From: an uncultured Dyadobacter sp.
Lineage (GTDB): Bacteria; Bacteroidota; Bacteroidia; Cytophagales; Spirosomataceae
Length of the DNA: 64,000 nt
Direction: 5' to 3'
NCBI RefSeq assembly: GCF_946482605.1
Contig: NZ_CAMLSE010000025.1
Location: 54,067 to 118,066 of the forward strand
The notes beneath the pieces were generated by a model that did no database searches, had not been told where the DNA came from, and worked only from the letters and a program-made list of their open reading frames with translations. Of this stretch, positions 54,029 to 62,444 are shown piece after piece (position 1 is the stretch's first letter; every line of letters starts with the position of its first letter). The translations under genes and the position numbers were made by a program.

Positions 54029-55057
54029 ATGAAAAATTCACGTGGCATTGTTTGGGGTGGGGTGCTGGTCATTTTCGGGATGATCTGGCTGCTCCGGAAC
54101 ATGAATCTTCTGAATATTGATTGGGACGCCGTGCTACCCTACTGGCCGGTACTCCTGATCATCGCAGGCGCAGTCCTGCTGGCGGCGGGCCGGACAGCCG
54201 GTGGTATGGTGGGATTGCTGATCACACTCGCGGTCTTCGGAGGTATCGTCAACCGTACCAACCGCGCATTTGACCGGCATTCCGACGACTGGAATTTCGG
54301 ATGGAACGATGATGACGATGATCACGAATATGGCTTCCGGCATCATGACGACGATGAAGAGGACGACGCCGACAAAGACAAAGACAAAGACTATCAGAAA
54401 GAGCATTGGAGACGAGGAGACAAACCAGTCAACGGTTCCTATAACCATGAAATGGAGGACTTTATCCAAAAGGCCAATTTCAACCTCGAAGGCGGGGCAG
54501 GTTCATTTTCGCTCGATGGCAACACACCAAAGCTTTTCGAAGCCAGCACAAAAAGTACGATCGTGGGATTTTTGTCTAATACTTCGGTTAACAAACTGGA
54601 TAATTCTGCAACCGTCACATTGAAAATGGAGGATGGCAATGTCAAGATTAAGAATGGTGAGATCTCCAATCAGGCTAAAATCCAGCTTAACGAGAAACCG
54701 GTGTGGAATATCGACCTGGGAATCGGCGCAGGCAAAGGCGACTTTGATTTCAGCAACTACAAAATTGAAAAACTGAAAGTAAGCACTGGAGTTGCCGACA
54801 TGGACATCCGGCTCGGTGATAAAATGCCCACATCCAATGTCGACATAGAGGCCGGTGTGGCGTCCATCACATTGGAAATTCCGCAAGGAGTGGGCTGTGA
54901 AATGCATATGGACGGTGCCCTGAACGCCAAAAATATGGAAGACCTGGACAAGGTCGGTGACGGACTCTACCGCTCTTCGAATTTCACCACGGCAGCTAAA
55001 AAGGTGATTGTTCACTACGAAGGGGGACTCACCAGCATCAATATCAAGCGATACTGA
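54029..55057 (+). CDS. LiaF-like membrane protein with Asp/His-rich linker
   Basis: The 342-residue protein has four N-terminal hydrophobic segments (IVWGGVLVIFGMIWLL; VLPYWPVLLIIAGAVLLAAG; GMVGLLITLAVFGGIV). A strongly acidic, His-containing linker follows (about residues 85-130, with DDDDDHEYGFRHHDDDEEDD). The C-terminal beta-rich domain of LiaF/DUF2154 kind has FNLEGGAGSFSLDG, LGIGAGKGDFDFSNYK and VDIEAGVASITLEIP. LiaF proteins tune cell-envelope stress responses in Firmicutes; here no LiaRS pair is present. Confidence 0.86.
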   Translation: MKNSRGIVWGGVLVIFGMIWLLRNMNLLNIDWDAVLPYWPVLLIIAGAVLLAAGRTAGGMVGLLITLAVFGGIVNRTNRAFDRHSDDWNFGWNDDDDDHEYGFRHHDDDEEDDADKDKDKDYQKEHWRRGDKPVNGSYNHEMEDFIQKANFNLEGGAGSFSLDGNTPKLFEASTKSTIVGFLSNTSVNKLDNSATVTLKMEDGNVKIKNGEISNQAKIQLNEKPVWNIDLGIGAGKGDFDFSNYKIEKLKVSTGVADMDIRLGDKMPTSNVDIEAGVASITLEIPQGVGCEMHMDGALNAKNMEDLDKVGDGLYRSSNFTTAAKKVIVHYEGGLTSINIKRY

Positions 55058-55064
55058 GCGGCAC

Positions 55065-55096
55065 ACCGTTGGACCGGCATACCGTTGGACCGGCAT
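55065..55096. repeat. Two direct copies of a 16-bp unit
   Basis: accgttggaccggcat occurs twice in a row (55065-55080, 55081-55096), followed by a partial accggcgg. It lies directly after the LiaF-like stop and before the VanX-like gene. No function is evident. Confidence 0.8.
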
Positions 55097-55151
55097 ACCG
55101 GCGGTTTACTCAAAAAGAATATCTTTGCAGCCTTTGCAAGGATATTTTTTT

Positions 55152-55844
55152 ATGCTCAAAATCGCGTTTTGCCTGCCGGTCCTGGTATTTCTTTCAACTG
55201 TACATTCATTTAGCCAGAAACCGATCCCCGCTATCGAACAAAGAATGATCGAGCGCGGACTGGTGGATATCCGAAAGATAGAACCGGAAATTTTGGTTGA
55301 ACTTAAATATTCAACGACCGACAATTTCATCGGCAAAGATGTGTATGGCGACCTCACACGTGCCTACTTGCAACCACAAATGGCGGAAAGGCTCGCAAAA
55401 GCGTATACTTTACTGCAACAACTGAAGCCGGGCTATAAACTGCTCGTCTATGACGCCGCCCGTCCCAATTCGGCCCAGTACGATCTCTGGGACGCGCTGG
55501 ACGGCCTGAAAATTCCCCAACGCAGCAAAACCCAATATGTAGCCGATCCGAAAGTCGGCTCTAACCATAACTTCGGCTGCGCCGTAGATCTCACCGTCAC
55601 CGATGAAAAGGGCAACCCGCTGGATATGGGTACGAAGTTTGACTTCTTCGGGCCACTTGCCTACCCACGCTCGGAACAGGAAATGCTGAAAAAAGGAAAG
55701 CTGACGGTCAAACAGATTGAAAACCGCCAGCTCTTGCGAAAAGTGATGACCCAGGTGGGATTCAAGGTCAATACCACGGAATGGTGGCATTTCGATGGCA
55801 TGTCGAAAGCGCAGGCCCGGGCTAAATACGGAATGATCCCCTGA
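55152..55844 (+). CDS. Secreted D-alanyl-D-alanine dipeptidase (VanX-like, M15D)
   Basis: The 230-residue protein has a signal peptide (MLKIAFCLPVLVFLSTVHSFSQ). VanX-type landmarks are LVELKYSTTDNFIGKDVYG, LLVYDAARPNSAQYDLWDAL with the catalytic Arg, the zinc ligands SNHNFGCAVDLTV (SxHxxGxAxD), and EWWHFDG (ExxH). It cleaves D-Ala-D-Ala or similar dipeptides in the periplasm, most likely for peptidoglycan recycling; nothing suggests a vancomycin-resistance cluster. ATG 55152 starts the signal peptide; the open frame upstream to 55008 overlaps the LiaF-like gene and is not used. Confidence 0.93.
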   Translation: MLKIAFCLPVLVFLSTVHSFSQKPIPAIEQRMIERGLVDIRKIEPEILVELKYSTTDNFIGKDVYGDLTRAYLQPQMAERLAKAYTLLQQLKPGYKLLVYDAARPNSAQYDLWDALDGLKIPQRSKTQYVADPKVGSNHNFGCAVDLTVTDEKGNPLDMGTKFDFFGPLAYPRSEQEMLKKGKLTVKQIENRQLLRKVMTQVGFKVNTTEWWHFDGMSKAQARAKYGMIP

Positions 55845-55849
55845 GAGAC

Positions 55850-56569
55850 CTAGTCAGCGCGGACACTACTCCCACCAGAAACCTCCTTTTCGACCTTGGG
55901 GTTACCGCGATACCGTACATTACTGGCGCCGCTGGCCTTCACATCGAGCAGCCTTGTCACCCAAACCTTCGCATTGCTGGCACCGGATACGTCGAGGTCG
56001 GATTCTTCCGCCGACAAATCAAAAGCGTTCAGCTGTGACGCGCCCGATGCTTCGCCGTCCAGAAACTTCATTTTACCATACACATTAAGCTGCGACGCCC
56101 CGTTGATATCGAATTTCAATGTGGTACCCGAACCTTCAAAGTCACATTTGGATGCGCCCGAAAGCTCGATCTCGATGCTTGGCAGATTTTCAAAATGGTC
56201 TATCTTGGCATTGACAGCTCCCGAAAAGTCGACAGAAGCAAGATCCGGCATCGTAATGTCAATATCCATTCTGCGACGATTTCTCCAAGAATTATTATAT
56301 CGCGCAGTCAGTTTCCCGTCCTGTACAAAAATATTCAGGTCGTCGAGATCATTCCTTTCGCCAGTCGCGGAGACTTCGAAAGTTGAACCTGACGATACAT
56401 GTACGTAAAATGCGTTCCCCATTTCGAGTTCATCGAAATTGCGGAAATCGAATGTACGGGTCGTTTCGCCTCTCGGCGGGATGTCTTCATCCTTGTTGAT
56501 GTAAACACAAGACTGAGAAATCGCGGCAATACTGATTGTTAGGGACAGTTTAAGAAAGAATTGTTTCAT
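55850..56569 (-). CDS. GIN-domain (DUF2807) lipoprotein
   Basis: The lipoprotein signal (MKQFFLKLSLTISIAAISQSC) is followed by a beta-helical GIN domain (DUF2807). It shows the typical regular SGAS pattern: FSGAVNAKID, LSGASKCDFEG, INGASQLNVYG, ASGASQLNAFD, VSGASNAKVWV and ASGASNVRYRG, roughly every 20 residues. Such proteins are common Bacteroidota envelope components of unknown function. It is convergent with the VanX-like gene (5 bases) and divergent from an ECF sigma gene. Confidence 0.92.
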   Translation of the reverse strand: MKQFFLKLSLTISIAAISQSCVYINKDEDIPPRGETTRTFDFRNFDELEMGNAFYVHVSSGSTFEVSATGERNDLDDLNIFVQDGKLTARYNNSWRNRRRMDIDITMPDLASVDFSGAVNAKIDHFENLPSIEIELSGASKCDFEGSGTTLKFDINGASQLNVYGKMKFLDGEASGASQLNAFDLSAEESDLDVSGASNAKVWVTRLLDVKASGASNVRYRGNPKVEKEVSGGSSVRAD

Positions 56570-56774
56570 AGCTAAAAGATTTTTGGGGCTATGACAACTT
56601 GCCCTTTGATTCCCCCCTATTTAAAAAAAATATTTTTATTCATAGGGGTAATGCGAGAGGTAATTGTCATGTTCAAAAGGAAATTCAAACGTGTCAACGA
56701 CCGCTCTTCTATATCAGGAACCGCTAATCGAAAGAGATTATCTATTTTTGACCGAAAATCAAAAACAGATAACG

Positions 56775-57368
56775 GTGTACTCTTCCGACCCAGAAATAGT
56801 CAGCGCAATACGGCGGGGCGATGAACAGGCCTTTGAGCGGACCTTCCGTACCTACTATCCACGGCTGTGCAATTATGCCTGCACGATGCTCAAAGACGAA
56901 GAAGAATCGGAAGAAGTCGTCCAGACCGTCTTCCTGACTATCTGGGAAAAGCGGGAAGACCTTGAAATCACGCTCTCGTTGAAGTCTTATTTATACAGAG
57001 CCGTGCACAATCATTGCCTCAATCGTTTCAAACATGCGAACGTTCGGGAGGCACACAAAGACTACACGCTGAACTTCACGAGCCAGTCGTACGATTCGGT
57101 AACGGAGGTAATCCACGCTGGTGAATTGGAAGAGCGCATTGAACGGGCGGTAAGTACGCTGCCGGAACAATGCCAGAAAGCATTCAGACTTAGCCGTTTT
57201 GAGGAGTTGAAATATCAGGAAATAGCAGATCAGTTGGGAATATCCATCAAAACGGTTGAGAACCAGATCGGGAAGGCACTGAAAATATTGCGAACAGAAC
57301 TGGCAGATTACCTGCCTGTTACGCTGTGGCTTTGTTGTACCATTGTTGAACAGTTAATCAGATCGTAA
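56775..57368 (+). CDS. FecI-type ECF sigma factor
   Basis: Sigma region 2 (EIVSAIRRGDEQAFERTFRTYYPRLCNYACTML, EEVVQTVFLTIWEKRE) and region 4 (LPEQCQKAFRLSRFEELKYQEIADQLGISIKTVENQIGKALKILR) are complete. No ATG is available. The frame is open from TTG 56664, but a TAnnTTTG-like element (TATTTTTG, 56743-56750) lies inside it, so GTG 56775 is the likeliest start (197 residues, the usual length); TTG 56748 is the other option. A FecR gene follows after 2 bases, so the pair is a surface-signalling unit. Confidence 0.9.
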   Translation: MYSSDPEIVSAIRRGDEQAFERTFRTYYPRLCNYACTMLKDEEESEEVVQTVFLTIWEKREDLEITLSLKSYLYRAVHNHCLNRFKHANVREAHKDYTLNFTSQSYDSVTEVIHAGELEERIERAVSTLPEQCQKAFRLSRFEELKYQEIADQLGISIKTVENQIGKALKILRTELADYLPVTLWLCCTIVEQLIRS

Positions 57369-57370
57369 CC

Positions 57371-58393
57371 ATGAACTCATCTCATGCAAACATATCGGAG
57401 GAACTGTTAGCACGTTACCTGGCCGAAACCGCTTCCGAAGCCGAAAGAAATGAAGTAGAAGTCTGGCTGGCCGAATCCGAAGACAATGTCCGCGAACTGG
57501 CCACGTACAGGCTGATCTGGGATCACACGGCATCCATGCCGAAAAAACGCATGGCCGTAGATACAGATGTCGCCTGGAACAAAATGAAAGCCAAAATGGG
57601 AGACCGTCCGGCCGCAGCAGTGAAGCCTGAAGGTAAGACAATCGACTTTCGTCCCCAGATCCGCAAACGCCGCTTACCGGTAACCGTCTGGGCGGCGGCG
57701 ATGATCGCCATCCTCGTGATGGCATTCGGATGGTTTTTCCTGATTTCCGAGAAAAAACCCGGATCGCTGAACATCGCGACTGCAAATAATACCACAGAGC
57801 AAATCCTGCCGGATGGGACGAAAGTATTTCTCAACTACAACTCCACGCTGACCTACCCGGAAAGCTTTAATGGCGATCTCCGGACCGTCTCATTACAGGG
57901 AGAAGCTTTTTTCGATGTCAAACCCGATGCCGCACACCCGTTCGTGATTCAGGCCAATGGCTCCGAAATCCGGGTACTCGGGACTTCCTTTAATGTAAAA
58001 GCCTACAAGGAGGCCCCTGTTCGGGTGGATGTCGCGACAGGGAAAGTACGTGTGAGCAAAGACGCCCATCGTGTCGATCTGATCAAAGGCCAAAGTGCGG
58101 AAGTATTTTCCGATTCGATCAGAAGCCTGCAGGCCAACATGAACATCATGGGCTACCGCACGCAGGTCTACGACTTCAATGCGGCCGACCTTGAAGATGT
58201 CGTCAATTCGATCCGCGACGGGTACCACGTCGACGTCCGCCTATCCAGCGACAAAATAGCACAATGCAGGCTGACCATCCGTTTCGAAAAAGAGCCCGTG
58301 GATGCCACATTATCGGTCATCGCCGAAACACTCGACCTCAGCCTTCGCAAAGACGGGAAAGTGTACTGGCTCGATGGAAAAGGCTGTCAATAG
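57371..58393 (+). CDS. FecR-type anti-sigma factor
   Basis: The 340-residue protein has an N-terminal cytoplasmic anti-sigma part (ISEELLARYLAETASEAERNEVEVWLAE), one transmembrane helix (about residues 103-120, VTVWAAAMIAILVMAFGWFFLI) and a periplasmic FecR domain (TTEQILPDGTKVFLNYNSTLTYP, VSLQGEAFFDVKPD, IRVLGTSFNVKAY). The DUF4974-type C-terminal domain (VYDFNAADLEDVVNSI) ends it. It holds the ECF sigma factor until a signal arrives. It starts 2 bases after the sigma gene and the partner surface-protein gene begins 20 bases after it. Confidence 0.93.
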   Translation: MNSSHANISEELLARYLAETASEAERNEVEVWLAESEDNVRELATYRLIWDHTASMPKKRMAVDTDVAWNKMKAKMGDRPAAAVKPEGKTIDFRPQIRKRRLPVTVWAAAMIAILVMAFGWFFLISEKKPGSLNIATANNTTEQILPDGTKVFLNYNSTLTYPESFNGDLRTVSLQGEAFFDVKPDAAHPFVIQANGSEIRVLGTSFNVKAYKEAPVRVDVATGKVRVSKDAHRVDLIKGQSAEVFSDSIRSLQANMNIMGYRTQVYDFNAADLEDVVNSIRDGYHVDVRLSSDKIAQCRLTIRFEKEPVDATLSVIAETLDLSLRKDGKVYWLDGKGCQ

Positions 58394-58413
58394 TAACTAC
58401 AAGATATCCTGCT

Positions 58414-60237
58414 TTGAAACTGGAACATTACAGGTCTGTTTTTTGGTGTATATGCGTTTGTCTGCTTGCCGGCCATACAAAGGCGCAGGATCTGCTGGAA
58501 AAGCGCATTACGATCAGAGTTACGAATCTACCGCTGGATGAAACCCTTCAGAAGATCGGTGACCTGGGCAATTTCAGTTTCTCGTATAGTCCTGATCAGA
58601 TCGATGCCAAAGCGAGGGTATCGATCCAGGCGACCAACCTCAGCGTCAGGCAAGTGCTGGCCGCGATTTTCAAAGACAAGGTCACGTTCAAGGAAAGACG
58701 GAAGTACATTATACTCCAAAAAAACACCACCGTCGAGCAACCCGAAAAACCGGAGAACTTTGATCTCAATGGCTATATTATTGACAACAAAACGGGCAAA
58801 CGGCTCGCTAATGCAAGTATTTACGAATCGGTAACCCTGGCTTCCGCAGTCAGCAATCAGTATGGTTACTACAAAATCCGACTTCCGGCCGCACGGCCAT
58901 CGCTCCGTCTGGAAGTCCGAAAGGAGGATTATATCGGTAAATCCATCCCCATCCCCATTCGGAAAGACACTTACTTTCAGATTTCGCTCAATCCGGATAC
59001 GTTGAGGCCGATCTCCGGCAAAATAACCTCCCGAAACGCGGTACAGGTGGATTCACTGCATCATAAAGTCGCTATTCCGCAATTCCAGGTGGCGTCCAGG
59101 GACAGTGTGCCGCACGACAGCATTATTACCGACAGCACCACCAGCCAGCGACTCGCAGGGATGCCGGACTACCAGAAGTTGCGCAGGACCTACCGCAACG
59201 TTCAGAACAAATTCGTTTCCGCATTTGCTTCCGCCAAACAGGCCATTCACACACGGAACATCCAGGACACCCTGTACAGCTCTTTTCAGGCATCGATCCT
59301 GCCATTTTTAGGAACTAATCACGGGCTAAGCGGGAACATTGTGAATGACTACTCCGTCAACCTGATCGCCGGGTATTCACTCGGGGTGGCCAAAATGGAA
59401 GTGGGTAGCCTGATAAACGTAGTAAGAGGTAATGTAACGGGTTTCCAGCTTGCCGGCGTGGCCAACGTCGTCGGAAACAATGTGGCGGGTTTTCAGTATG
59501 CCAACGTACTCAACATGACACTGGGCAACGTTAACGGATTTCAGGGAACGAACTTTATCAACTATATCGGTCGCAATCTTACGGGCTTCCAGGTTGCCGG
59601 CGTGGGCAATGTGGTCGTCGGTACACTGCGTGGCTACCAGTTGTCGGCTGGCTACAACTATGCGCACACAGTGCAGGAAGGGCATCAGATCGGCTTTGTG
59701 AATTATGCTGATTCCACCGCAAAAATCCCTTTTGGCTTGTTTAGCTGGGTGCATAGCAACGGCTATCGCCGCTACGAATTTTCTTCAGATGAATTCAATT
59801 ATTTTAACACCGCATTCAAGACCGGGGTGAGCAGGTTTTATAATATTTTCAACCTGGGCTTCAATGGACTGGCAGCGGATAAGCCGATCATCACCATCGG
59901 CTATGGCTTCGGAACCGCCCAAAATCTGGGCAAAGGCTGGATGGCTAATGCGGACCTTACGGGAAGTTTCGTCATTCCCGATCACAAATCGGTCGAAGCA
60001 CTCGGACAAGGGTTGTTCAAATTTGCATTGGGTATGGAGAAGAAATTTGGCTCCCGCTTTGCCCTTTTCGCGGGCCCGTCGGTGAGCATGTTTACTTCCA
60101 AAGACACCGGCGTCATCAACGCAACGGAGAGCAAAATACTCGCTCCTATCTGGATCGGAAGAAAGCCCGACAGTGCAAGTACGGTTTATGGCTGGGTCGG
60201 ATTTCAGGCCGGGATCCGCTTTTGCAATAAGATCTGA
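58414..60237 (+). CDS. STN-domain surface protein with repeat barrel, no TonB receptor part
   Basis: After a signal peptide (residues about 5-25, ending KAQ) comes an STN (secretin/TonB N-terminal) domain (about 30-100: ITIRVTNLPLDETLQKIGDLG, VSIQATNLSVRQVLAAIF). A carboxypeptidase-regulatory-like domain follows (LNGYIIDNKTGKRLANASIYES). The last 260 residues hold LA_2272-like repeats (GNVTGFQLAGVANVV, GNNVAGFQYANVLNM, GNVNGFQGTNFINYI, RNLTGFQVAGVGNVV, about 20 residues each). No TonB plug or 22-strand barrel follows. It is the likely partner of the FecI/FecR pair. TTG 58414 is the start that leads into the signal peptide. Confidence 0.8.
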   Translation: MKLEHYRSVFWCICVCLLAGHTKAQDLLEKRITIRVTNLPLDETLQKIGDLGNFSFSYSPDQIDAKARVSIQATNLSVRQVLAAIFKDKVTFKERRKYIILQKNTTVEQPEKPENFDLNGYIIDNKTGKRLANASIYESVTLASAVSNQYGYYKIRLPAARPSLRLEVRKEDYIGKSIPIPIRKDTYFQISLNPDTLRPISGKITSRNAVQVDSLHHKVAIPQFQVASRDSVPHDSIITDSTTSQRLAGMPDYQKLRRTYRNVQNKFVSAFASAKQAIHTRNIQDTLYSSFQASILPFLGTNHGLSGNIVNDYSVNLIAGYSLGVAKMEVGSLINVVRGNVTGFQLAGVANVVGNNVAGFQYANVLNMTLGNVNGFQGTNFINYIGRNLTGFQVAGVGNVVVGTLRGYQLSAGYNYAHTVQEGHQIGFVNYADSTAKIPFGLFSWVHSNGYRRYEFSSDEFNYFNTAFKTGVSRFYNIFNLGFNGLAADKPIITIGYGFGTAQNLGKGWMANADLTGSFVIPDHKSVEALGQGLFKFALGMEKKFGSRFALFAGPSVSMFTSKDTGVINATESKILAPIWIGRKPDSASTVYGWVGFQAGIRFCNKI

Positions 60238-60246
60238 CCGTACCTC

Positions 60247-62307
60247 TCAAAAGCCAATCCGCTTTCTCCCGTTTTGAACCGCCGCCCCATTTACATAAGA
60301 CTTCAATTCGGAAAGCTCCTTTTCAAAACCACCCGACAGGATCGGGAAACGGCACCATGATCGGGGATCAAGATTACGGTCATCCAGATGGAATGAAGGC
60401 GCATAGCGTTCCCGCTTCCATTGGTTCCGGCTCCATAGTTTGAAGAAACGTTCAGTCCATCCCAATAGCTGCTCCACAGTATAAATGTCTTTGTACCGCA
60501 CATACAAATGTCGGTATGACTCTACCGGCGACTTTTTGTCCCGGATCGCTAATCCTTCCAGGTCGTTGAGAAACTCGTAGGGCATCAGATCTGCCTCGTC
60601 GGTCTGCGTCTGCGCCAAAGGTCGCAGCTCGGCTGTCGGCTGAAGGCTGTTCACCTTTTTCAAACCTTCTATCCGGATATGCCTTCCCTTCACCTCGCAG
60701 CCTACCGTTTCGAGCCAACGGAGCCATTGCCTCAGATAATATTTGTCGATGCCTGCCAACGGACTAATGCTTCCCGATGTATCACCGTCCATGGTCGCAT
60801 ACCCGACTGCGGCCTCCGACCGGTTGGATGTGGCCAATAGCAGGTGGTTGGATATATTGGTCAGTAACCATACCCCCGGGGCTCGCACCCGCGCCTGGAT
60901 GTTCTGCAATGCAATGTCATCCGTCTCCCAGGTCAACTTTCTTCCGATCTGGCCTTCGATCAAATCCTTATAGGTTTCGACCAGGCCATTGATATTCACA
61001 TTGTAGAATGTAGAGCCGATCGATTCCGCCAGCGATTGCGCCGATTCGAGCGTATCGACAGAACTGTTCTCTGTTCCCTGGTAGATATTATGGACAAGCA
61101 CTTTGGCTAATTCTTCTTCCGTTGTTGCCGACTGGATATCCTGAATGTAGGAAAGCTTCTGTTTAAAACGATCCATACCGATACTCTCATCCGCCAGCCG
61201 GATCATCAGTCCGCACAATGCCGTACACGCGCAGGAATCGGCACCGCCGGATAATGAAATCGTATAGCCGTTCGATCTGCTTTTCCGAAGATAGTCAAAC
61301 AATGCCAGGCACTCGGCCCTCGCAAACTCCTCTTCTTTCAATGCACCTCCTTTTTCAAACGGTTCGATTTCGGGGATTTGAGTTAAAACGGGCTCAATAT
61401 CCGGGAAATCAAAACGTGCCGCAATACGCCAGGTCCGTTCCTTGGACGGGACCGCTATTTTACTTTGTACCTGGCTCAGCCTTGTGTATTCCGTATCGAT
61501 CACCGCAGTCGTTATCAAGAAGTCTTCATAGCTGAACCTGGGGCTCGACGCCAGCAGATCGCCATTCGAGGCAATCATGGCGTCACCGTCATAGATGGCC
61601 CTCCCTGCCTCATTGCCGAGCAAATTGGTATAGATATAACTGCACGAAAATGACCTGGAAGCATCGACCACCAGTTTTTCGCGTACCATAAATTTGTTGA
61701 ATGCAAAGTGGCTCGCACTCGGATTGAGGATGATGTCCACCCCTCGCTCATAATGTCGTCGGGCCGGGCGGTTGGCGACCCATCCGTCTTCGCAAATTTC
61801 GAAAGCAATTTTTACCCCGTGGGAGCCGCCCAGGATCGGGCCGGGAGCAATGTCGAAGATCAGGTCTCCGATCGGATAGAACATCTGATTCACCTCGATG
61901 CTTTCCACCACACCCGGTTGCCAGGGTTTAAACCAGCGCGCCTCATAATGAATGCCATTGTTCGCCAGATTCTGTTTGCAATAAAAACCAATGATCTGTT
62001 TGTTGGCAATCAGGCAGGCTGCATTGTACAAACTTCCGTTTTGCCTTAGCGGTAAACCCACGGCCACGATCATCCCCGCAGTTTCGTCGGCTATCTCCAG
62101 CAGGCAACGCTGCGACTGCTCTACCATGTCAGGTGCAAAGAAGTAATCATCACATCCATATCCAGAAATACACAGTTCGGGCAAACACAACAGGCTTACC
62201 TGCTGCTTTCTGGCTTCGCCGATAGCGTCGATGATATTAGTGGTGTTGGCCGCCCAGGCCATGGGTGTCTGGTTTACAACTCCGGAAGCAACTTTAATCA
62301 ATGGCAT
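60247..62307 (-). CDS. nadE: Glutamine-dependent NAD+ synthetase
   Basis: The 686-residue bifunctional enzyme makes NAD+ from deamido-NAD+, ATP and glutamine. The N-terminal nitrilase-type glutaminase carries the Glu-Lys-Cys triad in LCLPELCISGYG, FYCKQNLANNGIHYE and AFEICEDGW. The C-terminal synthetase domain has the P-loop YTISLSGGADSCACTAL, ATSNRSEAAVGYATMDGDTSGSISPLAGIDK and a long C-terminal extension. It acts in the cytosol. The gene stands alone, convergent with the STN-protein gene and divergent from the permease gene. Confidence 0.95.
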   Translation of the reverse strand: MPLIKVASGVVNQTPMAWAANTTNIIDAIGEARKQQVSLLCLPELCISGYGCDDYFFAPDMVEQSQRCLLEIADETAGMIVAVGLPLRQNGSLYNAACLIANKQIIGFYCKQNLANNGIHYEARWFKPWQPGVVESIEVNQMFYPIGDLIFDIAPGPILGGSHGVKIAFEICEDGWVANRPARRHYERGVDIILNPSASHFAFNKFMVREKLVVDASRSFSCSYIYTNLLGNEAGRAIYDGDAMIASNGDLLASSPRFSYEDFLITTAVIDTEYTRLSQVQSKIAVPSKERTWRIAARFDFPDIEPVLTQIPEIEPFEKGGALKEEEFARAECLALFDYLRKSRSNGYTISLSGGADSCACTALCGLMIRLADESIGMDRFKQKLSYIQDIQSATTEEELAKVLVHNIYQGTENSSVDTLESAQSLAESIGSTFYNVNINGLVETYKDLIEGQIGRKLTWETDDIALQNIQARVRAPGVWLLTNISNHLLLATSNRSEAAVGYATMDGDTSGSISPLAGIDKYYLRQWLRWLETVGCEVKGRHIRIEGLKKVNSLQPTAELRPLAQTQTDEADLMPYEFLNDLEGLAIRDKKSPVESYRHLYVRYKDIYTVEQLLGWTERFFKLWSRNQWKRERYAPSFHLDDRNLDPRSWCRFPILSGGFEKELSELKSYVNGAAVQNGRKRIGF

Positions 62308-62406
62308 GGGTGGGATATGTTTTTCTGAAGCGCTGTGTCTCCGTTCTAAATCAAGACAGGCAACTTAATAAAAAAATGCCTTTTTAGAAGCGCTTATGTT
62401 TTTTCC

Positions 62407-62414
62407 TATTTTTG
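62407..62414 (+). promoter_or_regulatory. Possible -7 element of the permease gene
   Basis: TATTTTTG fits TAnnTTTG and lies 30 bases before the chosen TTG start at 62445. It overlaps the alternative TTG at 62412, which argues against that start. Confidence 0.4.
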
Positions 62415-62444
62415 TCAACAACTAATTTAAAGAACAGATTCCTC

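Noticed and set aside
55008..55151. N-terminal extension of the VanX-like protein
   Set aside because: It overlaps the LiaF-like gene and the 16-bp repeats; the signal peptide begins at ATG 55152.
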